Of a stretch of 51,335 bases of DNA, positions 18,797 to 26,506 are shown in pieces (position 1 is the first letter of the stretch; each line of letters starts with the position of its first letter). Below the pieces are notes generated by a model. It was not told the origin of the DNA. It worked only from the letters and a program-made list of their open reading frames with translations, and did no database searches. Origin of the DNA: Pseudorhodobacter sp. PARRP1 (GTDB taxonomy: Bacteria > Pseudomonadota > Alphaproteobacteria > Rhodobacterales > Rhodobacteraceae); the NCBI GenBank assembly GCA_002256245.1, contig NKIU01000016.1, positions 1 through 51,335 on the forward strand, in the 5' to 3' direction. The translations under genes and the position numbers were made by a program.

Positions 18797-20056
18797 ATGG
18801 ACCTGGTCTTCGCGCCGAGCCAGATCGAGACCTGGCCGCTCGACCGGCTGCGCCCCTATGCCCGCAACGCCAAGACCCACGGCACGGACCAGGTGGCCAA
18901 GATCGCTACCAGCATGGCGAAGTTCGGCTGGACCGTGCCCTGCATGGTGGCGGACGATGGCGAGCTGATCGCCGGGCACGGCAGGGTTCTGGCCGCTGCC
19001 ATGCTGGGGCTGAAGGATGTGCCGGTGATCCGGCTGAGCCACCTCGACGAAGCCGAGCGCCGAGCGTACCGTATCGCCGACAACAAACTGACTGAGCTCG
19101 GCGAATGGGACGAGGCCATGCTGCGCGACGAAATCGCGGGGCTGTTGGCCGAAGATTTCGACCTGTCGCTGCTGGGGATCGCCGACGAGGATCTGGACGC
19201 CCTGCTGCGCGATCCGGATCAAGCGGAAGGCGGCGCGGTCGAAGGCGAAGATGACATCCCCGAACCGCCGGTCACGCCGGTGTCGGTCGCGGGCGACCTT
19301 TGGCAACTCGGATCGCACAGACTGATTTGCGGCGACAGCACCTCGGCCGAGGTTGTCGGGCGATTGCTCGGCGATGTGAATCCGCTCTTGATGGTGACCG
19401 ACCCGCCCTACGGCGTGGAGTATGATCCCTCCTGGCGCAACCAAGCCGGGGCCGCCAAGACCAAACGCACCGGCAAGGTGCTGAATGATGACAGGGCAGA
19501 TTGGCGGGAGACGTGGGCACTGTTCCCCGGCGACGTGGCCTATGTCTGGCACGGCGCGCTGCATGCCACGACGGTGGCCGAGAGCTTGGTGGCGGCAGGT
19601 TTTGCCGTACGGTCGCAGATCATCTGGGCCAAGGACCGGCTTGTGCTCAGCCGCGGCGACTACCACTGGCAGCATGAACCCTGCTGGTATGCTGTCAAAA
19701 AGACCGGCAAGGGACATTGGGCGGGGGACCGGAAGCAAACCACCCTCTGGCACATTTCCGGCAAGGACCAGGACGCCGCCACGGTCCATGGCACGCAAAA
19801 GCCGGTCGAGTGCATGCGTCGCCCCATGCTGAACAACTCCAGCCCGGGCCAAGCGGTATATGAACCCTTTATGGGATCTGGCACCACGCTGATCGCGGCG
19901 GAAACCACCAGGCGGGTTTGCTTCGGGATCGAGTTGAATCCGGCATACGTCGATGTGGCAATCGAGCGCTGGCAGCAGTTCACCGGCGCGAACGCTATCC
20001 TGGCAGATACCGGCGAGACCTTTGCCGACTTGAAGGCCAAGAGGCTGGCGGCATGA
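18797..20056 (+). CDS. ParB-like nuclease/DNA methyltransferase fusion (N6-adenine type)
   Basis: The product is 419 aa from ATG 18797; the open frame extends upstream but only this start gives the family N-terminus. Residues about 10-100 are a ParB-like domain (LRPYARNAKTHGTDQVAKIA, GELIAGHGR, YRIADNKLTELG). The methyltransferase part has WQLGSHRLICGDS, DPPYGVEYD (202-210, beta-class motif IV) and YEPFMGSGTTLIAAE (AdoMet motif I). It is an orphan methyltransferase with no cognate nuclease, typical of phages, which could protect DNA or modulate host expression. It overlaps the next gene by ATGA. All motifs are intact. Confidence 0.93.
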   Translation: MDLVFAPSQIETWPLDRLRPYARNAKTHGTDQVAKIATSMAKFGWTVPCMVADDGELIAGHGRVLAAAMLGLKDVPVIRLSHLDEAERRAYRIADNKLTELGEWDEAMLRDEIAGLLAEDFDLSLLGIADEDLDALLRDPDQAEGGAVEGEDDIPEPPVTPVSVAGDLWQLGSHRLICGDSTSAEVVGRLLGDVNPLLMVTDPPYGVEYDPSWRNQAGAAKTKRTGKVLNDDRADWRETWALFPGDVAYVWHGALHATTVAESLVAAGFAVRSQIIWAKDRLVLSRGDYHWQHEPCWYAVKKTGKGHWAGDRKQTTLWHISGKDQDAATVHGTQKPVECMRRPMLNNSSPGQAVYEPFMGSGTTLIAAETTRRVCFGIELNPAYVDVAIERWQQFTGANAILADTGETFADLKAKRLAA

Positions 20057-21396
20057 ACGCACCCCTTTCACCCAAGCAGATCGAATACTGGCCGCTCACC
20101 CAGTTGAAGCCCTATGCCCGGAATGCCAAAACCCACGACGCCAATCAGGTGGCCAAGATCGCCGCCAGCATGGCTGAGTTCGGCTGGACAGTTCCGGTAC
20201 TGGTCGCCGCAGACGGCGAATTGATCGCTGGCCACGGCCGCATAATGGCGGCGGCGCATCTAGGACTGGCTGAGGTCCCGGTCATCGTGCTGGGCCATCT
20301 GACCGAAGCCCAGCGCCGGGCTTATCGCGTCGCCGACAACAAGTTGACCGAGTTGGGTGGCTGGGACGATGCCCTGTTGCTGCAGGAATTGCAGGCGCTG
20401 CTGGCCGAGGATTTTGACCTCGGGCTGATCGGGATCCCGGAGGATGTACTGGACGCCCTCCTGAACGCGGGCGACGACGACAGGACGGTGATCGACGACA
20501 ATGAAGCCGATGCCATCCCGGAACCGCCCGCTGAACCGATCACGAGGCCGGGCGACATCTGGGCGCTGGGCAAGCATCGGCTGTGCTGCGGCGATGCCAC
20601 CGATCCGGCCGCCGTCACCAGGCTGATGCAGGGCGAACAAGCCACGCTGATGTTCACCTCGCCGCCCTATGCCCAGCAGCGCGACTACGGGGCGGCGAAG
20701 GAAAAGGTCGGCGATTGGGATGCGCTGATGCAGGGCGTGTTCGCCGCAGCGCCGGTCACAGCGGACGCACAGGTCCTGGTCAACCTCGGCCTCGTGCATC
20801 GCGACAGCGAATGGCAGCCCTATTGGGAAGGATGGGTCGAATGGATGCGCGCCTCTGGCTGGCGACGGTTTGCCTGGTATGTCTGGGATCAGGGGCCGGG
20901 CCTGCCGGGAGATTGGAACGGCCGCCTGGCCCCATCGCACGAGTTCATTTTCCACTTCAACCGCGCGCCGCGCAAACCGCACAAGACCATCCCGTCCAAG
21001 CACGCGGGCGAAACCCTCGGCGGCGGTGGGTTGCGCGGGGCCGACGGCACAGTCCACGCCAAGACCGGCACCGGCAACGCGATCCAAAGCCATCGTATCC
21101 CGGATAGCGTCTTCCGCATTATGCGGCACAAGGGCGGGCTGGGTACAGCCGGATCGCATCCGGCGGTGTTTCCGGTGGCGCTGGTCGAGGCAGTCCTGAC
21201 AGCGTTTTCGGATCCGAGCGATCTGATCTATGAGCCGTTCTGCGGCTCAGGCACCCAAATTGTCGCTGCCGAACGTTCTGGGCGGCACTGCTTTGCGATG
21301 GAACTGGACCCGGTCTATTGCGACGTGGCCGTGCGGCGGTGGGAGATCGCAACGGGGCGGAGTGCGAAGAATTCTTACCGTGATCTGAAGCGCTAG
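20053..21396 (+). CDS. Second ParB-like/DNA methyltransferase fusion (SPPY type)
   Basis: The product is 447 aa, starting at the ATG that overlaps the previous stop. It is a tandem paralogue of its upstream neighbour: the ParB-like N-terminus is closely similar (LKPYARNAKTHDANQVAKIA, GELIAGHGR, YRVADNKLTELG). The methyltransferase domain has TSPPYAQQRDYG instead of DPPY, then YEPFCGSGTQIVAAE. An SPPY motif is typical of N4-cytosine methyltransferases, so the pair probably modifies two different bases or targets. Divergence is concentrated in the middle (about residues 200-370), where the target-recognition region would lie. Confidence 0.93.
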   Translation: MNAPLSPKQIEYWPLTQLKPYARNAKTHDANQVAKIAASMAEFGWTVPVLVAADGELIAGHGRIMAAAHLGLAEVPVIVLGHLTEAQRRAYRVADNKLTELGGWDDALLLQELQALLAEDFDLGLIGIPEDVLDALLNAGDDDRTVIDDNEADAIPEPPAEPITRPGDIWALGKHRLCCGDATDPAAVTRLMQGEQATLMFTSPPYAQQRDYGAAKEKVGDWDALMQGVFAAAPVTADAQVLVNLGLVHRDSEWQPYWEGWVEWMRASGWRRFAWYVWDQGPGLPGDWNGRLAPSHEFIFHFNRAPRKPHKTIPSKHAGETLGGGGLRGADGTVHAKTGTGNAIQSHRIPDSVFRIMRHKGGLGTAGSHPAVFPVALVEAVLTAFSDPSDLIYEPFCGSGTQIVAAERSGRHCFAMELDPVYCDVAVRRWEIATGRSAKNSYRDLKR

Positions 21397-21450
21397 ACTC
21401 GTAAAATGAACCTTGTTCCCCTACATTTTGGGTGTTCTTAGGAGATTGTC

Positions 21451-22065
21451 ATGGGTCGTGGGCGAAAAGAGACGGGCTTCTTTGGTACGGTCTTTGCTGC
21501 TCTGACCGGCGGCACGACGGTACGCCGAACGACAACTTGGACAGGCAAGAAAAAGACGATTGTCACTCATTGGGGAAGCGGAAAAACGAAGGAGTACACC
21601 CACAATGATGGCTTCTTCGGAAACAAGACGACGACCAAGACAACCAAGAACGGTCACGTAGTAGAACGCGGCGAAGTAAAGAAGGGGTTCTTTGGTGGTA
21701 CCTATGAAACCGCCAAGAAGGTGGACGGCACAAAGGTCGAACGCAATTACCGTTCCGGTTTCCTTACAGACTACGTGACGACCAAACAAAGCGGCACATG
21801 CCACGCATGTGATGGCAAAGGAACTTTTTCCAAGCAGTGCAGCGCTTGTGGAGGAGAAGGTCAATTCGCACTTGCAGGGAAATGCTGCGCTAACTGTGCG
21901 GGTACTGGTTTGCTAATCGATGGGCGCGTTTGCCCGGGTTGCCGCGGAGACGGCTGGTGGGAGAAGCCTGGAAGCAGCCTCTGTCGTGCTTGTGACGGGA
22001 GCGGAGTTCACATCGAAACCTGTCGGAAATGCTCAGGCAGCGGCCTATACCACTACCCCCGTTGA
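21451..22065 (+). CDS. CxxCxGxG zinc-repeat protein
   Basis: The product is 204 aa; ATG 21451 follows TAGGAGA. Residues 1-112 are basic and Gly/Thr/Lys-rich, with repeated GFFG (GFFGTVF, GFFGNKT, GFFGGTY). The C-terminal 90 residues hold six DnaJ-type zinc motifs: CHACDGKG, CSACGGEG, CANCAGTG, CPGCRGDG, CRACDGSG and CRKCSGSG. There is no J domain, so it is not a co-chaperone of normal architecture. Its codon use is less GC-biased than its neighbours and it sits between the methyltransferase pair and a block on the opposite strand, suggesting a later insertion. The function is unknown. Confidence 0.75.
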   Translation: MGRGRKETGFFGTVFAALTGGTTVRRTTTWTGKKKTIVTHWGSGKTKEYTHNDGFFGNKTTTKTTKNGHVVERGEVKKGFFGGTYETAKKVDGTKVERNYRSGFLTDYVTTKQSGTCHACDGKGTFSKQCSACGGEGQFALAGKCCANCAGTGLLIDGRVCPGCRGDGWWEKPGSSLCRACDGSGVHIETCRKCSGSGLYHYPR

Positions 22066-22123
22066 TTTTCTGAGAAAAGCAGACCGTCTGCCATTATTGG
22101 AGGCTTTCCTTAGTATTTACGAT

Positions 22124-22660
22124 TCATTTCTCGACTCGATAAACCGTCCCCCTGCCCTCGACCTTCTCGGCGCTTATGGGCAAGCCCAGCTTCTTCTTGA
22201 GTGCACCCGAGATCAATCCTCTGACAGTGTGAGCCAACCACCCAGTGGCAATAACCATCTCGGCGACGGTTGCGCCCTCGGGACGGTGCAGCATAGCGAT
22301 GATCTGCGCCTGCTTGGTTCCGGCGCGTTGGGTGGGCGGCTTCTGGAACGGCGCCTTGGCGGCATGTTCGCGGATGGCCACAACAGTCTCGGCCACCACC
22401 GGCTCGATCCCGATTGCCAGCAAGCCCGCGTCGGTGACCACCAGCGTTGTGCCGTGTCCGTCGCCGGTTTCGCGCCAAAGCGGTTCGCCCCGGCGCAAGT
22501 TGGCGTCGACCTCTTGCAGCCAGCCGCGATCAATCATCTTGGTCACCGCCATTTTGGCCGCCGCACCTGCCAAGCCCTTCGGCAGTGGCAGGGCGATGCT
22601 GTCGGGGCGCTGGGCACCGGCGGTCAGGATGATGGTCTGGGTTTCGGTGAGCTTGGTCAT
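22124..22660 (-). CDS. DUF3489-family protein
   Basis: The product is 178 aa. The N-terminal part (MTKLTETQTIILTAGAQRPD, then LPLPKGLAGAAAKMAVTKMIDRGW) looks like a winged HTH. The C-terminal part is the DUF3489 signature RAGTKQAQIIAMLHRPEGATVAEM, WLAHTVRGLISGALKKKLGL and a final GRGTVYRV wing. Both halves suggest a DNA-binding regulator with two wHTH units. The family is common in alphaproteobacterial phages and mobile elements without known function. It is last in a minus-strand block of five small genes. Confidence 0.85.
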   Translation of the reverse strand: MTKLTETQTIILTAGAQRPDSIALPLPKGLAGAAAKMAVTKMIDRGWLQEVDANLRRGEPLWRETGDGHGTTLVVTDAGLLAIGIEPVVAETVVAIREHAAKAPFQKPPTQRAGTKQAQIIAMLHRPEGATVAEMVIATGWLAHTVRGLISGALKKKLGLPISAEKVEGRGTVYRVEK

Positions 22661-22669
22661 GGCGTTTCC

Positions 22670-22894
22670 CTATTGGTCGTGTGTGGCAAGGAAGGCAGCG
22701 ATGCGCGACAGCAGATCGTTGTGGCCATTCTCATCGGCCCCGAGGATCACATCGCCATCGTCGTCGCGTTCCAGATCGGCAACCTCGCGCAGCAGAACGA
22801 TGGCTTCGTCGCAAGCGGCGATGCGTTCGGCCTCCCATGCGGCGGTGATGGCGTCCTGTGCGATCTGGTGGCGCTGGGCGGGATCAAGCGGCAT
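22670..22894 (-). CDS. Small acidic protein, unknown
   Basis: The product is 74 aa, helical and acidic, with QRHQIAQDAITAAWEAERIA and a DRDDDGDVI-like loop (ERDDDGDVILG). Its start overlaps the 3' end of the gene at 22884-23120 by 11 bases and it ends nine bases before the DUF3489 gene, so the three are probably cotranscribed. I recognise no family. High third-position G+C supports coding. Confidence 0.65.
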   Translation of the reverse strand: MPLDPAQRHQIAQDAITAAWEAERIAACDEAIVLLREVADLERDDDGDVILGADENGHNDLLSRIAAFLATHDQ

Positions 22895-23120
22895 GGCTGG
22901 CCTCCCATTTGGCGAAGTCGTCGGCCATCCCCATGCTTTCGGCGATCTTGCGCAGAATGCCGGGCGACTGGCCCTCCAGCTCCGCGGCGAGTTTCGCCTC
23001 GGCCACGAAGGTTTCGCGCGGCAGATGGTTCAGGGTACCGTAGTGCAGGCGCATGGAGGCTTCGATCCCGGCAGGGTTCAAGTCGGGCGCCAGTTCGTGC
23101 AGCAGAGTTTGGTAGGACAT
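22884..23120 (-). CDS. Small conserved protein, unknown
   Basis: The product is 78 aa from ATG 23120, preceded by GGAGAC in the minus direction. It starts MSYQTLLHELAPDLNPAGIE and contains LPRETFVAEAKLAAELEGQ and a helical C-terminus ending in WEASHAA. The frame is open further upstream, but that part crosses a strong hairpin and has no start with a ribosome site. It lies in the minus-strand block of small phage proteins. No function is assigned. Confidence 0.65.
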   Translation of the reverse strand: MSYQTLLHELAPDLNPAGIEASMRLHYGTLNHLPRETFVAEAKLAAELEGQSPGILRKIAESMGMADDFAKWEASHAA

Positions 23121-23167
23121 GGTGTCTCCGTTCTTTCGGGCGCGCGGGTTGCGTCCCCTCCTACGCA

Positions 23168-23195
23168 AACAAGCCCCGCCATCGCGGGGCTTGTT
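23168..23195 (-). terminator. Strong hairpin inside the minus-strand block
   Basis: A perfect 12-bp inverted repeat (AACAAGCCCCGC with GCGGGGCTTGTT, 4-base loop) lies after the stop of the 23210-23440 gene in the minus direction and before the next gene. It has only a short T tract on the minus strand, so it may be a terminator, an attenuator or an mRNA-stabilising hairpin that tunes expression of the three downstream genes. Confidence 0.6.
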
Positions 23196-23209
23196 CGGGG
23201 CGCTTCGGA

Positions 23210-23440
23210 TCAATCGGCGCATTCGCCCTCGCTAAAGGCGATGTCTGTCATCTCGCGCAGCAGGCTCGCGTAGCGTTGCAAATCTCCGACATGGCCCCAG
23301 TGGATCTCGTCAGGGTTGGCATGGAAGTGGTCGTCACGCAGGCCTTTCAGGCGCTCAAGTCGGGCGTCGATTTCGGCCTTGGCGGCCACGAAAGCGGCGA
23401 GAGCTTTGTCGTTGGTGGCGGAGGTGCTGCGGGTGGTCAT
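23210..23440 (-). CDS. Small coiled-coil-like protein, unknown
   Basis: The product is 76 aa. The first half is a charged helix (DKALAAFVAAKAEIDARLERLKGLRDDHF) with heptad-like spacing, the second contains HWGHVGDLQRYASLLREMTDIAF. It starts 15 bases after the stop of the DUF6900 gene, with AGGAGAA in a good position (minus strand). No family is recognised. It belongs to the same operon. Confidence 0.65.
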   Translation of the reverse strand: MTTRSTSATNDKALAAFVAAKAEIDARLERLKGLRDDHFHANPDEIHWGHVGDLQRYASLLREMTDIAFSEGECAD

Positions 23441-23455
23441 GGCGTGTTCTCCTGC

Positions 23456-23650
23456 TCAGCGTGTTGCGGCTTGGCCAGCGGCGAAGGCCGCTTCCAGCGC
23501 GGCGCGGATCGACCAGACCGCCACATCGTGGAAGTCGAGGCCGTCGCTGTTGCGGGTTTCCAGCGTCTCCAGGAAGAAGTGCTTGGCGGCGATTTCCAGC
23601 AGCAGGGCCTCGCTGGCGGCTTTGGCGGGGGTTGAGGTCTTGGCGGCCAT
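23456..23650 (-). CDS. DUF6900-like small protein
   Basis: The product is 64 aa; ATG 23650 is preceded by GAAGGAC at nine bases, while the longer frame upstream has no coding character and runs under the next gene. After a short Ala/Thr-rich start it carries the DUF6900 signature: LLLEIAAKHFFLETLETRNSD, DGLDFHDVAVWSIRAALEAAF. The family is found in phages and plasmids and has no known function. It is the first gene of the minus-strand block, so its promoter should lie at 23651-23768, facing the terminase promoter. Confidence 0.75.
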   Translation of the reverse strand: MAAKTSTPAKAASEALLLEIAAKHFFLETLETRNSDGLDFHDVAVWSIRAALEAAFAAGQAATR

Positions 23651-23731
23651 GGCCTGATCGTCCTTCGGTGAGTTGCATCGTTTTCCTGCAACCAGAATCG
23701 CTCTTGTCCGGAGTGTAATCAACTGAATAAC

Positions 23732-23748
23732 AAGCAATTTCATTGCTT
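23732..23748. promoter_or_regulatory. Operator-like palindrome between divergent operons
   Basis: AAGCAAT-TTC-ATTGCTT is a perfect 7-bp inverted repeat in the 118-bp gap between the minus-strand small-gene block and the terminase genes. TTGTCC (from 23704) and ATAACA after a 17-base spacer could be a plus-strand promoter overlapping it. This fits a shared operator controlling late-gene expression. No regulator is tied to it from sequence alone. Confidence 0.45.
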
Positions 23749-23768
23749 TAGGCGGGGTTTCGGACCGA

Positions 23769-24308
23769 ATGGACGGCATGAGCGAGCGGGAATACTCCAG
23801 CCATTCGGGGCTGTCGCGCGGAGCGATCCAGAAGGCCCGCAAGGCCGGGCGGCTGGTGGTTTTCGGCGATGGGACAATCAATGCGGCGGCGTCAGATGCG
23901 CGCCGGTCCGAGATGACGGACCCTGATCAACAGCGGCGCAGCACGAGTGGCGGCGACAGTGGCTTTTCGGGGCCCGCCGACAGTTCGTCCTATCTGAAAG
24001 CCCGCACCGCGCTGACCGTCTACCAAGCTCAGGAACGCCAGCTGGCGATCCAGAAGAAGAAGGGCACGCTGGTCGACCGGGCGCGCGCGGAGGCGCTGGT
24101 GTTCCGCCTGGCGCGGCAGGAACGGGATGTCTGGGTGACATGGCCCGCCCGGGTGGCGGCGCTGATGGCGGCCGAAGTGGCAGCGGAGGTGGAGAAACAG
24201 ACCAACAAACCGGTGATGATCGAGGCCGCGATCCTGCAAAGGGTGCTGGAAACCCATGTCAGAGAACAGCTCGCAGCCCTCGCAGACCTCCGAGTCTCCC
24301 TGGGGTGA
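23769..24308 (+). CDS. Terminase small subunit (Nu1-like)
   Basis: The product is 179 aa; a second in-frame ATG at 23778 is an alternative start. The N-terminal HTH (SEREYSSHSGLSRGAIQKARKAGRLVVF) is the Nu1/terminase small-subunit type that binds the packaging site. The middle is a variable linker, and the C-terminal helix (YQAQERQLAIQKKKGTLVDRA, then RQERDVWVTWPARVAALMAAEV) fits oligomerisation and large-subunit contact. It overlaps the large-subunit gene by 53 bp in another frame, an unusually long overlap for this genome. It starts the late structural operon. Confidence 0.88.
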   Translation: MDGMSEREYSSHSGLSRGAIQKARKAGRLVVFGDGTINAAASDARRSEMTDPDQQRRSTSGGDSGFSGPADSSSYLKARTALTVYQAQERQLAIQKKKGTLVDRARAEALVFRLARQERDVWVTWPARVAALMAAEVAAEVEKQTNKPVMIEAAILQRVLETHVREQLAALADLRVSLG

Positions 24309-26283
24309 TGACGACGATCTGACTGCCGACCTCGACCTTGGCTTTGACGGCGCGGAAGATATCCTGCGAACCTGGCGCCGGGGGATACGACCCGATCCGG
24401 ACCTGACGGTGTCGGAATGGGCTGACCAGCATCGCTGGCTGTCCTCGCGTGCCAGCGCCGAACCCGGGCGGTATCGCACGGCCCGCACACCCTATCTGCG
24501 CGAGATCATGGATGCGCTGTCGCCCCGCCACCCGGCCCAGCGCATCTCGTTCATGAAGGCCGCACAGGTCGGCGCGACGGAAGCGGGCAACAACTGGATC
24601 GGCTTTGTCATCCATCACGCGCCGGGGCCGATGCTGGCGGTGTTGCCGACGGTCGAAATGGCCAAGCGCACTTCGCGCGGGCGGCTTGATCCGCTGATCG
24701 CGGACAGTCCTGCCTTGCGCGAACGGGTCAATCCGGCTCGGTCGCGAGATGCTGGCAACTCAATGCTGTCCAAGGAATTCCCGGGTGGCATCCTGGTGCT
24801 GACCGGTGCGAACTCGGCCACCGGCCTGCGGTCGATGCCTGCACGCTATATTTTTCTGGACGAGGTCGATGCCTATCCGGCCTCGGCCGACGAGGAAGGC
24901 GATCCGGTCACGTTGGCCGAAGCGCGGACCACGACTTTCTCGCACCGACGCAAAGTGTTCATGGTCTCGACTCCGACGATCCGGGGCCTGAGCCGGATCG
25001 AGCGTGAGTTTGAAGCCAGCGATCAACGCCGTTACTTCGTGCCCTGCCCGCATTGTGGGGCGATGCAATGGCTGCAATTCGACCGCCTGCGCTGGGCGAA
25101 GGGCCAGCCAGAAACGGCGGCCTATGCCTGCAATGGATGCGAGAAGCCCATCGCGGAGCATCACAAGACCCAGATGTTGGAGCGGGGCGAATGGCGGCCG
25201 ACTGCTGTTTCGGTCGATCCGCATTCCATCGGTTTCCATATCTCGGCGCTCTATTCGCCTATGGGATGGAAAAGCTGGGCCCAGATCGCGCGGGACTGGC
25301 TGGCCGCCCAAGGCTCCGACGAGATGCTGCGCGCCGCCCGCAACACCCTGCTGGGCGAGACATGGGTTGAAAGCGGCGACGCGCCGGAATGGCAGCGCCT
25401 GGCAGATCGTCGCGAGGTCTTTGCCGGGACCGTGCCGCACTTGGGGCTGTTCCTGACCGCCGGGGCTGATGTGCAGAAGGATCGGATCGAGGTCGACGTC
25501 TGGGCCTGGGGCCGGGGTTTGGAATCCTGGCTGGTCGAGCACATCGTCATTGCGGGTGGGCCAGAAGATCCTGCCGCCTGGGACAAGTTGACCGCACTTC
25601 TCGGTCGGACATGGACCCACGAAAGCGGTGCGGTCATGCAACTGTCCAAACTCGCCATCGACACTGGCTATGAGGCCCCAGCAGTTTATGCTTGGTCGCG
25701 GGCCGCAGGTTACGCGCAGGTGACCCCAATCAAGGGTGTGGAAAGCTTCAACCGCTCTACGCCAGTGTCAGGGCCGACCTTTGTCGACGCCACCATCGGC
25801 GGCAAACGTCTGCGCCGGGGCGCGCGTCTCTGGACCATCGCGGTCTCCACCTTCAAGGCGGAAACCTATCGCTTCTTGCGGTTGGAAAGGCCGAGCGATG
25901 AAGATCGAGCGCTGGGCGTCTGCGACGCGGCTGGCACCATGCACCTGCCCGCATGGGCTGACACCGAATGGCTGAAGCAGCTGGTTGCCGAGCAGATGGT
26001 GACGGTCCGCAACAAGCGCGGCTTTGGCCATCAGGAATGGCAGAAGATGCGCGAACGCAACGAGGCGCTCGACTGTCGGGTCTATGCCCGCGCCGCGCCA
26101 TGGATCCTCGGCGCTGACCGCTGGGACGAGGCGACCTGGCGGTCGCTGGAATCCCAGGCTGGAGTGGAAACCAAGGTGATAGCCGCGCCCGAGGTGGTGG
26201 AACCGACCGCCCCCACGGCTGGCACCGTACTCACACCGCGCCGCCGCCGTTCTGGCGCGGTGACCCCGAAATACATGAGGTAG
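24256..26283 (+). CDS. Terminase large subunit, lambda GpA family
   Basis: The product is 675 aa, typical of GpA. It has the family N-terminus LTVSEWADQHRWLS, an adenine-binding/Walker A-like segment FMKAAQVGATEAGNN, Walker B ARYIFLDEVDAYP with the catalytic Glu, and FMVSTPTIRGLSRIE (coupling motif). A zinc-ribbon-like VPCPHCGAMQ...CNGCEKPI pair lies mid-protein, as in many GpA proteins. The C-terminal nuclease domain has GADVQKDRIEVDVWAWG and RVYARAAPWIL. It packages DNA at cos-type sites. All motor motifs are intact. Confidence 0.95.
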   Translation: MSENSSQPSQTSESPWGDDDDLTADLDLGFDGAEDILRTWRRGIRPDPDLTVSEWADQHRWLSSRASAEPGRYRTARTPYLREIMDALSPRHPAQRISFMKAAQVGATEAGNNWIGFVIHHAPGPMLAVLPTVEMAKRTSRGRLDPLIADSPALRERVNPARSRDAGNSMLSKEFPGGILVLTGANSATGLRSMPARYIFLDEVDAYPASADEEGDPVTLAEARTTTFSHRRKVFMVSTPTIRGLSRIEREFEASDQRRYFVPCPHCGAMQWLQFDRLRWAKGQPETAAYACNGCEKPIAEHHKTQMLERGEWRPTAVSVDPHSIGFHISALYSPMGWKSWAQIARDWLAAQGSDEMLRAARNTLLGETWVESGDAPEWQRLADRREVFAGTVPHLGLFLTAGADVQKDRIEVDVWAWGRGLESWLVEHIVIAGGPEDPAAWDKLTALLGRTWTHESGAVMQLSKLAIDTGYEAPAVYAWSRAAGYAQVTPIKGVESFNRSTPVSGPTFVDATIGGKRLRRGARLWTIAVSTFKAETYRFLRLERPSDEDRALGVCDAAGTMHLPAWADTEWLKQLVAEQMVTVRNKRGFGHQEWQKMRERNEALDCRVYARAAPWILGADRWDEATWRSLESQAGVETKVIAAPEVVEPTAPTAGTVLTPRRRRSGAVTPKYMR

Positions 26284-26288
26284 CGACA

Positions 26289-26504
26289 ATGACTCTGGCA
26301 GAAATGCAGGCGCTGCTCAGCGCCCTTCTGGGCATGCGCTTTGGCGGCGTCCGGTCAATCACCTACGACGGCCGCCAGATCAGCTATGGCTCGGACGCAG
26401 AACTGGCGACAGCGATCTTCGATCTCGAGCGCCGGATCGCGGCCGCCGACACCACCGGCACGCGGTCGCGAGTGTCGCGGGCCTTCGCCAGCAAGGATCT
26501 TTGA
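26289..26504 (+). CDS. Head-tail connector, gpW-like
   Basis: The product is 71 aa. Its small size, position between terminase and portal, and sequence (MTLAEMQALLSALLGMRFG, VRSITYDGRQISYG, LATAIFDLERRIAAAD) match the gpW family, which attaches to the portal ring after packaging so the tail can join. It ends two bases before the portal ATG. Confidence 0.85.
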   Translation: MTLAEMQALLSALLGMRFGGVRSITYDGRQISYGSDAELATAIFDLERRIAAADTTGTRSRVSRAFASKDL

Positions 26505-26506
26505 TC

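Noticed and set aside
18707-20071. 454-aa open frame on the minus strand
   Set aside because: It is antisense to the first ParB-methyltransferase, which has all family motifs. The minus frame is open only because of the high G+C content.
21920-23635. 571-aa plus-strand open frame
   Set aside because: It crosses the end of the zinc-repeat gene and runs antisense to five small genes with good ribosome sites and family matches (DUF3489, DUF6900).
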